Shown: one piece after another, positions 1 to 4,875 of the stretch
Position numbering within the stretch: position 1 is the stretch's first letter
Layout of the letters: each line of letters begins with the position of its first letter
NCBI GenBank assembly: GCA_013334845.1
Contig: JAAXWV010000012.1
Location: forward strand, 8,062 to 13,893
DNA: 5,832 nucleotides
Source: Candidatus Roizmanbacteria bacterium
GTDB lineage: Bacteria > Patescibacteriota > Microgenomatia > UBA1406 > GWC2-37-13
Reading direction: 5' to 3'
Notes under the pieces: model-generated
Seen by the model: only the letters and a program-made list of their open reading frames with translations
Database searches by the model: none
Told to the model about the DNA's origin: nothing
Translations under genes and position numbers: made by a program

Positions 1-1
1 C

Positions 2-598
2 TATGCCACCTCCGCTGCTCAAAAATTTCAGGTTGCCGATAAGGTGCGTTTTTATCTTGCTCATTATGAAGAGCTTGAGAAGAGCGAGGAAATGTATGAT
101 CGTATTGTAAGTGTAGGAATGCTGGAACATGTAGGTAGGGAAAATTATGAAGGCTATTATCATATTGTATCCCGACTACTTAAAGAAGGGGGAATTGGAT
201 TGTTGCATACCATCACGCAGGAAACCGAGGAGGAAGGTGATCCGTGGCTGAAGAAGTATATTTTCCCCGGTGGTGAGATCCCATCAATCCGGGAGATCGT
301 ATCTGTATTTCCTGATTTTGATTTTCGGCTTTGCGACTATGAAAATATGAGGCTTCAGTACGTTCTCACACTTCGCCATTGGCTTTCCCGATTTGATGAA
401 CACAAGCGTGAGGTAGTTTCCCATTATGGAGAGGTATTCTATCGCATGTGGAGGCTCTATCTTATTACCTGTGCGGGGGCATTCAAATATGGAAAACTTT
501 CCCTTTCCCAGTTTACCTTTTCAAAAGGTCTCAAAAATGATCATCCCCTCACACGACGCTATATGGACGCTTCTTACTCTTTTGTGTCAAAAACATAA
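2..598 (+). CDS. cfa: Cyclopropane-fatty-acyl-phospholipid synthase, C-terminal part (5' end outside window)
   Basis: This enzyme transfers a methylene group from S-adenosylmethionine onto the double bond of unsaturated acyl chains in membrane phospholipids, forming a cyclopropane ring. The frame is open from base 2, so the N-terminal part and SAM-binding loop are missing; the GTG at 44 is an internal valine. About 198 residues are visible, against roughly 380-400 for a full protein. Remembered alignment to E. coli Cfa is clear: VSVGMLEHVG (Glu codon 125-127 = E239), LLHTI (His = H266, Ile = I268), KYIFPGG, and LQYVLTLRHW (Tyr codon 359-361 = Y317), then CAGAFKYGKLSLSQ and a family-like PLTRRY tail. 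The bicarbonate-pocket and catalytic residues within view are therefore intact; the equivalent of C139 is out of view. The stop is followed 36 bases later by the PEBP gene with no evident terminator, so cotranscription is likely. The family is certain; the exact lipid substrate is not visible. Confidence 0.95.
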   Translation, partial: YATSAAQKFQVADKVRFYLAHYEELEKSEEMYDRIVSVGMLEHVGRENYEGYYHIVSRLLKEGGIGLLHTITQETEEEGDPWLKKYIFPGGEIPSIREIVSVFPDFDFRLCDYENMRLQYVLTLRHWLSRFDEHKREVVSHYGEVFYRMWRLYLITCAGAFKYGKLSLSQFTFSKGLKNDHPLTRRYMDASYSFVSKT

Positions 599-634
599 CT
601 CTTGCTTTACAAGCTTCGATAATAATGAAGAGTA

Positions 635-1093
635 ATGACACTATCGAGCCCATCCTTTTACCATAACGGAACAATCCCACTCCAATACACCTGTGAAGGA
701 GATAATACCAATCCGCCTCTGGTGATACGCGATGTTCCTAAGGGTGCAAAAAGCTTGATACTTATTCTCGAAGATCCCGATGCTCCTCATAAAACATGGA
801 CACACTGGCTTTTATATAATATTCCGCCCGGAACCACTCATATACCGGAAAATGAAATTCCGTCTGAGGCGCTTGAAGGGTTAGCAAACGGAGGTACTTT
901 CGGCTACGAGGGGCCCTGTCCGCCGAGCGGCACTCACCACTACATCTTTACTCTCTATGCTATAGACATTATACTCGCGATAAAACCCAATGCAGTCAAT
1001 AAACAGACTTTATTATCCCAAATGAACGGCCATATTATCGATCGGGCCGAGTTGGTCGGCCTCTATGTTTTACAAAAGCGGGTACAGGCATGA
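635..1093 (+). CDS. YbhB/YbcL-type phosphatidylethanolamine-binding (PEBP/Raf kinase inhibitor-like) protein
   Basis: This is a 152-residue small globular protein of the PEBP superfamily, close to the usual bacterial length of about 150-160. Family landmarks in order are YTCEGDNTNPPL (18-29), the ligand-pocket motif DPDAP (47-51), HWLLYNIP (57-64), and GPCPPSGTHHY (93-103) followed by IFTLYAID, then a C-terminal helix ending in ELVGLY. The anion-pocket Asp and His residues are kept; the residue after the last pocket His is His102, where Arg is common. Family members bind phospholipid headgroups or phosphate-like anions, and the physiological role of bacterial YbhB proteins is unsettled. There is no signal peptide, so it is probably cytoplasmic. 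ATG 635 is the first start after in-frame stops near 617-625; the purine stretch GAAGAG lies only two bases ahead of it, too close for a good ribosome site. It overlaps the next gene by ATGA, implying translational coupling, and sits 36 bases behind cfa. Confidence 0.93.
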   Translation: MTLSSPSFYHNGTIPLQYTCEGDNTNPPLVIRDVPKGAKSLILILEDPDAPHKTWTHWLLYNIPPGTTHIPENEIPSEALEGLANGGTFGYEGPCPPSGTHHYIFTLYAIDIILAIKPNAVNKQTLLSQMNGHIIDRAELVGLYVLQKRVQA

Positions 1094-1692
1094 AACTTTA
1101 TCTCGTTCGCTATGGTGGGCTCAAACATAACGGTACAACGTACCAAAAAACCCAAACCCTCTCTCGAGAAGGCTCTCAGCAGGCGCTGCTCGTGGCCCAT
1201 CAGCTGCGTGCCTATCCGCTCGATTGTATCCTCACGAGCGACAACGGTCCCGCCAAAGAAGCAGCCGAAATTATCGGGAGTGTGACTCAAAAACGGGTCG
1301 AAGCTTTTGATTCGTTTCGTGAGCAACGACATCCTTCTATCGTCTGGGGGAGGGGAAGACGCGACCCGTTGGTCCGTATTATCTACCGGCTCATTTATGA
1401 TAATATGGGTCGTCCTGACTGGCATTATAGCGATGAGGAAAATTTCTATGATATTAGGAAACGAATTGCTGAAAATATTCAATATATGCTACGCCGTGGC
1501 GACGGCCATATTCTTATTGTCGGCGCTGATGAGATTGTTAAATATATCCTGTGCTATGCCTTGCTTCGGGAGCGTTTGCACCCGCTTGATTATCTCAGAT
1601 TTCAGGAATTTATGAAGCTTGATCCGGTCGGAATTACGGTAGTTGAGTATGATCGGTATATGAATTGGCACCTAATGAAATTGAACGGATAG
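1090..1692 (+). CDS. Histidine-phosphatase-fold protein, probably catalytically dead (pseudo-phosphatase)
   Basis: This 200-residue protein has the architecture of the phosphoglycerate-mutase/SixA-like histidine phosphatase superfamily, but its catalytic set is degraded. The N-terminal strand reads MKLYLVRYGG, where the family has RHG: Arg7 is kept but the phospho-accepting His is Tyr8. LSREGSQQA (24-32) matches the usual LTxxGxxQA. The S-P-L-x-R-A-x-E-T-A segment reads SDNGPAKEAA (50-59), putting Pro54 in place of the second Arg. Glu79 in FREQRHPS (76-83) is a plausible remaining acid. WHYSDEENFYDIRKR (111-125) resembles the subfamily cap region. The second catalytic His, usually in VSHGG, is Ala146 in ILIVGADE. 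A GIT...W.L ending (181-195) is family-like. The frame is clean and full length, so this is not ordinary decay. The start overlaps the PEBP stop by ATGA and no separate Shine-Dalgarno is seen. Role unknown; a binding, scaffold or regulatory function is inferred. Confidence 0.85.
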   Translation: MKLYLVRYGGLKHNGTTYQKTQTLSREGSQQALLVAHQLRAYPLDCILTSDNGPAKEAAEIIGSVTQKRVEAFDSFREQRHPSIVWGRGRRDPLVRIIYRLIYDNMGRPDWHYSDEENFYDIRKRIAENIQYMLRRGDGHILIVGADEIVKYILCYALLRERLHPLDYLRFQEFMKLDPVGITVVEYDRYMNWHLMKLNG

Positions 1693-1743
1693 CACATTTC
1701 ATACATAATAGTAAACATCTTCATATGTGCATATTTCGTTATT

Positions 1744-1766
1744 ATTGTTTAATTTAATTAAACAAT
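1744..1766. repeat. Perfect 23-base AT-rich palindrome between convergent genes (possible bidirectional terminator)
   Basis: Two perfect 11-base arms, ATTGTTTAATT (1744-1754) and AATTAAACAAT (1756-1766), flank a single central T at 1755. It lies between the stops of the pseudo-phosphatase gene (+) and the malic enzyme gene (-), where a shared terminator would be expected. However, the stem has only two G-C pairs and neither side carries a clear U-run, so it would be a weak intrinsic terminator. A weaker imperfect dyad, ATATG-TG-CATAT (1723-1734), lies just upstream. A protein-binding site is the alternative. The palindrome itself is certain; its function is not. Confidence 0.6.
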
Positions 1767-1787
1767 TGCTATATATGTACTATAAGT

Positions 1788-2921
1788 CTATTTTACTGCC
1801 TTTGAAACTGCTTCAACGACGTCTTGGTCAAACACTGAAGGGATGATTTTGCTCGGGGTTGGGTGAGTAACCAGAGCTGCTAGGTTTTCTGCTGCCCGAA
1901 TAAACATTTCCAGAGTAACTTCTTTAATTTGCTTTTCGAGAGCGCCCTTGAATATGCCAGGAAAAATGAGTGCGTTATTTACCTGGTTACGGAAGTCTGA
2001 TCGTCCGGTAGCTACTATATAGGCTCCAGCTGCTTTTGCAACTTGAGGCATAATCTCAGGGGTAGGATTGGCAAGAGCAAAAATAATTGATTTTGCATTC
2101 ATCGTTTTTACCATGTCTGTACTAAGTATGTTTGGTTGAGAGACACCGATGAAGACATCGGCTCCGGTGAGCACTTGTCCCAGAGAACCGGGAATTCCTT
2201 GAGGATTAGTAAACGCGGCAAGAGCCTCTTTTTCTTCCGTATTACCTTCACGGTTGGCATAAATTGCTCCGGCCCGATCGCACATGATAATCTGCTTCGC
2301 TCCCTTTTTGGTAAGGATCTTTCCGATGGCTGAACCTGCAGCACCTGCTCCCGAAATTACAATTTTAGCGGTCGCAATATCCCGATTTGTTATTTTAAGC
2401 GCATTAAGAAGCCCTGCCAATACTGCGGTAGCTGCTCCCCACTGGTCGTCATGGATGACGGGAATAGCTAGCTCTTTCTTGAGTCTTGCTTCCACTTCGA
2501 AACATTGCGGCGCTTTTATATCCTCCAAATTGATTCCCCCGAATGTGGGGGCGATAGCTTTGACTGCGGCTATGATTTCGTCGGGGTCTTGCGTTGATAG
2601 TACAATCGGAAAGGCATCGATATTTGCAAATCGTTTAAAGAGGAGGCATTTGCCCTCCATCACAGGGAGAGCTCCCTCAGGCCCTATATTACCCAAACCG
2701 AGTACGGCTGAGCCATCGGAGATCACCGCGACTGCGCGTTTCTTCATAGTATATTCACCCACTTCGTTTTTATGCTTTGCTATATATGAACTGACTTCTG
2801 CCACTCCGGGAGTGTAGACGAGGGCGAGATCCTTTTTATTGCGGAGGGGTACTTTGGAGGCAATGCCCAACTTACCATTATGAGTTCGATGAAGCGCCAT
2901 TGCTTCTTGAGTAATATTCAT
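1788..2921 (-). CDS. Malic enzyme (malate dehydrogenase, oxaloacetate-decarboxylating; small bacterial/archaeal type)
   Basis: The 377-residue cytosolic enzyme oxidatively decarboxylates malate to pyruvate and CO2, reducing NAD or NADP. The length fits the small prokaryotic form (about 380-410). Recognisable residues are the catalytic Tyr36 in ALVYTPGVA, Lys91 in VMEGK, metal ligands Glu133/Asp134 in NLEDIKAP and Asp159 in HDDQ, the Rossmann GAGAAG (191-196) with Asp215 at the end of the second strand, Asn285 in ALANPTPE, and Asn315/Asn316 in NNALIFPG. One motif departs from the common HDDQHGTA: here it is HDDQWGAATA (157-166). Asp215 hints at NAD, but cofactor choice cannot be settled. The ATG at 2921 gives the normal family N-terminus (ALHRTHNGKLGIASK). 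No Shine-Dalgarno precedes it, and an extended -10 box lies 11 bases upstream, implying a nearly leaderless mRNA. It is a single-gene unit, divergent from the HELGH gene and convergent with the pseudo-phosphatase gene. Confidence 0.97.
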   Translation of the reverse strand: MNITQEAMALHRTHNGKLGIASKVPLRNKKDLALVYTPGVAEVSSYIAKHKNEVGEYTMKKRAVAVISDGSAVLGLGNIGPEGALPVMEGKCLLFKRFANIDAFPIVLSTQDPDEIIAAVKAIAPTFGGINLEDIKAPQCFEVEARLKKELAIPVIHDDQWGAATAVLAGLLNALKITNRDIATAKIVISGAGAAGSAIGKILTKKGAKQIIMCDRAGAIYANREGNTEEKEALAAFTNPQGIPGSLGQVLTGADVFIGVSQPNILSTDMVKTMNAKSIIFALANPTPEIMPQVAKAAGAYIVATGRSDFRNQVNNALIFPGIFKGALEKQIKEVTLEMFIRAAENLAALVTHPTPSKIIPSVFDQDVVEAVSKAVK

Positions 2922-2932
2922 AGGTAAGAGTC

Positions 2933-2941
2933 ATTATAGCA
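2933..2941 (-). promoter_or_regulatory. Extended -10 promoter for the malic enzyme gene
   Basis: Read on the minus strand, TGCTATAAT is a perfect consensus extended -10 element (TGn followed by TATAAT, the hexamer at 2938-2933). No good -35 is seen at 16-18 bases, as expected for extended -10 promoters. Transcription would start near 2926, leaving only about five bases before the ATG at 2921, with no room for a Shine-Dalgarno sequence. Confidence 0.6.
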
Positions 2942-2983
2942 CTAATAGTTCATTTGGATAAAATACAACAGCGCTCCTTAGAG

Positions 2984-2989
2984 TATACT
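2984..2989 (+). promoter_or_regulatory. Candidate -10 box for the HELGH gene (leaderless start)
   Basis: TATACT at 2984-2989 sits 8 bases before the ATG at 2998, so transcription would begin within a few bases of the start codon. It is embedded in the 8-base palindrome AGTATACT (2982-2989), which reads the same on the other strand. No convincing -35 is present, so the call rests on the box and its position alone. Confidence 0.35.
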
Positions 2990-2997
2990 TACAATAT

Positions 2998-3885
2998 ATG
3001 GTAGAAGCAGACTCTCCCTTAATGATTGCACAGGATACGCTAATACTTCAGGAACCTCAATCTTCTTCAACAGACCTTGAGAATCGGAGCTCCTCTCATT
3101 TAGATAAAGTTGTTCAATGGATAGAAAAAAATGATTTTCGAATAAATTCCCATAATTGGCGTTATTTTCCACGATGCGCCGAAACTGCTTACCCATCATC
3201 ATTACCATGGACGGAGGCTATGAAAAAAGTAGGTGACCCGGTAGATATCTTTAAAGCAGTAGACAAGTATTTTAAAGGTGTTGTTATAACAAACGAACGT
3301 GTGCGTCAATTTATAGACCAAATGCAAACGCGACTTAGTCAGGATGGACTTCATATACTAATTTCGGCGCCTGATAGCGGGGAGCAGCTTCGTGTCGAAT
3401 CAGAAGAGGGTCTTATCGTTAGCAACCCTTTTTACGCAGGTCTAAATGATACAACTCATGGCTTCTATAGAAGTGATGGTAATAAACCCATTATTGTATA
3501 TTTGGGATCAATTACAGAACCAACCAAAGTGGAAACATGGGCTCAGGTAGATGAATCTCGAAGTAATACGAGATTAATAATCTTGAATGGTAAAAGAATT
3601 GAGGAGGAGCCTTCGCGGGCATTAGTCGCTTTAGCTCACGAACTTGGACATGACGAAGAATCGAAAACACCGCCACAAACAAGAACTTTTATTGACGGAG
3701 AGACAGTCGAACGTTGCGTACCTGACACGGAGGTCATCTCATCATTATGGGGAGCTAAGATGGCTGTGATGTTATTCGATGCTACTGGAGATGAAAAATT
3801 AATAGAATTCGCAGGAAGGCAAGCAAGTTTATATAACCGTGTTTTGTTTGGCTCTGAACAAGGAAATCTTCAGAACATTCAATAA
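2998..3885 (+). CDS. Uncharacterised protein with an HELGH zinc-metallopeptidase-like motif
   Basis: This is a 295-residue protein I do not recognise as a named family. Residues 1-35 are polar and rich in Ser, Gln and acidic residues, probably disordered. Residues 36-130 look mixed and partly helical (VVQWIEKNDF; VRQFIDQMQTRL), and 135-200 has several short strands (PIIVYLG; RLIILNG). The informative part is RALVALAHELGHDEES (207-222): a helix carrying HExxH with His214, Glu215 and His218, the zinc-binding and catalytic signature of zincins. A following helix, DTEVISSLWGAKMAVML (243-259), offers Glu245 as a possible third ligand 27 residues after His218, a spacing reminiscent of gluzincins such as ImmA/IrrE-like proteins. 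There is no signal peptide or membrane segment, so an intracellular role is likely. The ATG at 2998 has no Shine-Dalgarno; an alternative ATG is at 3022 (residue 9). Peptidase activity is inferred from one motif only. A substrate cannot be proposed. Confidence 0.8.
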   Translation: MVEADSPLMIAQDTLILQEPQSSSTDLENRSSSHLDKVVQWIEKNDFRINSHNWRYFPRCAETAYPSSLPWTEAMKKVGDPVDIFKAVDKYFKGVVITNERVRQFIDQMQTRLSQDGLHILISAPDSGEQLRVESEEGLIVSNPFYAGLNDTTHGFYRSDGNKPIIVYLGSITEPTKVETWAQVDESRSNTRLIILNGKRIEEEPSRALVALAHELGHDEESKTPPQTRTFIDGETVERCVPDTEVISSLWGAKMAVMLFDATGDEKLIEFAGRQASLYNRVLFGSEQGNLQNIQ

Positions 3886-3942
3886 ATTCTTACTCTCTTT
3901 TTATATTGCTGGAATAATATAAAGTATATTGATTGAGTCAAT

Positions 3943-3971
3943 TTGCACCCTGATTGAAAAGGGTGTACTAT
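3943..3971 (+). promoter_or_regulatory. Sigma-70-type promoter for the ytxH-like gene
   Basis: TTGCAC (-35, 3943-3948) and TACTAT (-10, 3966-3971) are separated by 17 bases. TATATT at 3969-3974 is an alternative -10 with a 20-base spacer. Transcription would start near 3978-3981, giving a leader of about 13-16 bases before ATG 3994 with no visible Shine-Dalgarno. It lies in the 108-base gap after the HELGH gene and would drive the two membrane-protein genes. Confidence 0.5.
3946..3965 (+). promoter_or_regulatory. Inverted repeat filling the promoter spacer (operator, or weak terminator hairpin)
   Basis: CACCC (3946-3950) and GGGTG (3961-3965) are perfect inverted arms around a 10-base centre, extendable by one wobble and one A-T pair. 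The arms run from the -35 box up to the edge of the -10 box. This placement suits a regulator site. As RNA it would be a short hairpin followed by a T-rich stretch, so a terminator for the upstream gene is the alternative. Confidence 0.35.
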
Positions 3972-3993
3972 ATTAATAGTTTATTTCATACTT

Positions 3994-4473
3994 ATGAGAG
4001 ATTACGAATATGAGGAGAGAGGAAAAGCCGGCAGTTTTGGGGTCGGGTTGCTAATTGGTGCAGTAGCCGGGGCTGTAGCAGGAATTTTGTTCGCTCCCAA
4101 ATCAGGGAAAGAAAATCGCGAGATGATGGCTCAGAAAGCCCGCGAGATGAAAGATAAATTTCAGGAAAAATGGGAGAGCGGTGAGATTCAAGAAAAAGCC
4201 CGTAAGGTGTTTGGCGAGGTGAGTGATCGAAGCATACAGATGTATCGGGAAGCTAATCGTGAGATGCACGCCCGGGTAAACCAGATGCGTAATATGAGCT
4301 ATGATGAGTATAAGGACATAGTGACTGACGTTGTTGAGAATGTGCGAAAAGGTGCAAATGGTACTACTGAACAGATGAAGAAGCTTTATGAAGGCTTGAT
4401 TGCAGAGTGGGGTACAGTAAAAACGAAATCAAATGGAGAAGGACGCCGTCATGCGGCAAAAGATGAAAAATAA
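3994..4473 (+). CDS. YtxH-domain membrane-anchored helical protein
   Basis: This 159-residue protein has the YtxH signature: a short charged N-terminus, one glycine/alanine-rich transmembrane helix (about 15-34, GVGLLIGAVAGAVAGILFA), directly followed by FAPKSGKENRE (33-43), the characteristic AP.SG.E.R motif. Residues 41-145 are very rich in Glu, Lys, Arg, Met and Gln without helix breakers, consistent with a long amphipathic helix or coiled coil. The C-terminus (143-159) is basic and polar. The family is widespread and linked to general stress in Bacillus, but no molecular function is established. The anchor probably holds the helical part at the inner face of the membrane. The start at 3994 gives the anchor its normal distance from the N-terminus; no Shine-Dalgarno is visible. 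A promoter with an internal inverted repeat lies upstream, and a small membrane-protein gene follows after five bases, so the two are probably one operon. Confidence 0.9.
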   Translation: MRDYEYEERGKAGSFGVGLLIGAVAGAVAGILFAPKSGKENREMMAQKAREMKDKFQEKWESGEIQEKARKVFGEVSDRSIQMYREANREMHARVNQMRNMSYDEYKDIVTDVVENVRKGANGTTEQMKKLYEGLIAEWGTVKTKSNGEGRRHAAKDEK

Positions 4474-4478
4474 CCTTT

Positions 4479-4724
4479 ATGGATCTCCAGCAAACATTCT
4501 ATTTTATCGGGATCATTTTTATGATCTTATGGATTCTCATATTTATTGGGGTCGCTTTTGGATTGTGGAAAGCTTATTCCACAGCCCAGAGTATCAAAAA
4601 ACATATGGTGACGCGAGCAGTGGGCTTGTTAGCCGCACGGCGGGTTGAGTTCATTGCTACAGCGTTGATTACTATTGCCACCTTCTTTATAAAACGTGCA
4701 GGAAACGCCTTCAGGAAAAAGTAA
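4479..4724 (+). CDS. Small membrane protein of unknown function, downstream of ytxH-like gene
   Basis: This 81-residue protein has a strongly hydrophobic N-terminal helix (about 7-30, from FYFIGIIFMILWILIF to FGLW), a basic linker containing KK and RR, and a second shorter hydrophobic stretch (57-71, EFIATALITIATFFI) before a basic end (RAGNAFRKK). It probably has one transmembrane segment and a second membrane-spanning or surface-lying helix. It starts five bases after the stop of the YtxH protein, in another frame and without a Shine-Dalgarno. This suggests translation coupled to its neighbour and a related membrane role. I do not recognise a family. That it is real is supported by the tight spacing, the coherent hydrophobic pattern and the positive residues flanking the helices; an overlapping + strand frame at 4433-4648 lacks these features. 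Confidence 0.75.
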   Translation: MDLQQTFYFIGIIFMILWILIFIGVAFGLWKAYSTAQSIKKHMVTRAVGLLAARRVEFIATALITIATFFIKRAGNAFRKK

Positions 4725-4783
4725 GACAAGAGAGTAATTTGAAAAAATGGGGAAATAGGTAAATTGTGTTGCATTATAATCAC

Positions 4784-4817
4784 GCACGCAGTGCTTGCCT
4801 GCCGGTAGGCAGGAAGC
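4784..4817. repeat. Tandem small hairpins including a CCTGCC/GGCAGG palindrome
   Basis: Two dyads lie side by side. GCAC-GCA-GTGC covers 4784-4794. GCTT-G-CCTGCC, the four-base loop GGTA, then GGCAGG-AAGC covers 4793-4817, giving a 10-base-pair stem with one bulged G at 4797. Palindromes of the CCTGCCGGCAGG kind are, from general knowledge, scattered in many Patescibacteria and other genomes. Here the stem is GC-rich and lies between two convergent genes, so it could end transcription in either direction, although no U-run follows. Confidence 0.6.
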
Positions 4818-4868
4818 AAACCCCCTTGTCGTATGGGATTGCTTCATCACTACGTTCCTTGCAATGAC
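4813..4868. repeat. Dispersed GTCATTGC...GAAGCAATCCC repeat with imperfect inverted arms
   Basis: Read on the minus strand, 4868-4835 starts GTCATTGCAAGGAACG and continues to GAAGCAATCCC, closely resembling a dispersed repeat known from many bacterial genomes (GTCATTGCGAG...GAAGCAATC). On the plus strand GAAGCAAACCC (4813-4823) and GGGATTGCTTC (4835-4845) form an 11-base stem with one mismatch (4820/4838) and an 11-base loop. The outer arm expected on the left side (TCGC...CAATGAC-like) is absent; the CCTGCC hairpin occupies that place and shares bases 4813-4817, so the two hairpins exclude each other. It encodes nothing recognisable. Its right edge is 8 bases from the ATPase stop codon. Confidence 0.65.
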
Positions 4869-4875
4869 AAACGCA

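Noticed and set aside
603..614. A small GCTT-TAC-AAGC dyad between cfa and the PEBP gene.
   Set aside because: A four-base stem without a U-run is too weak to be a terminator; the genes are treated as cotranscribed.
1063..1482. A 139-codon minus-strand frame opposite the pseudo-phosphatase gene.
   Set aside because: The + strand frame shows clear family features and ATGA coupling, so the opposite frame is a by-product.
2284..2817. A 177-codon open frame on the + strand opposite the malic enzyme.
   Set aside because: It is the shadow of a strongly conserved gene; the translation is low in complexity and resembles no protein family.
2945..2980. On the minus strand, AAGGAG (2979-2974) followed five bases later by TTG opens an 8-codon frame ending in TAG upstream of the malic enzyme gene, like a leader peptide.
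   Set aside because: The rare start, tiny size and lack of a repeated regulatory codon make chance likely, and the extended -10 downstream of it would bypass it.
3901..3922. TTATATT (3901-3907) and AATATAA (3916-3922) form a dyad after the HELGH gene, next to a T-run.
   Set aside because: The stem is purely A-T, and the T-run lies before the hairpin instead of after it, so it does not fit an intrinsic terminator for the + strand gene.
4771..4780. TATAAT at 4775-4780 (+) resembles a -10 box.
   Set aside because: No -35 lies at a suitable distance, there is no TG extension, and no + strand gene follows it.
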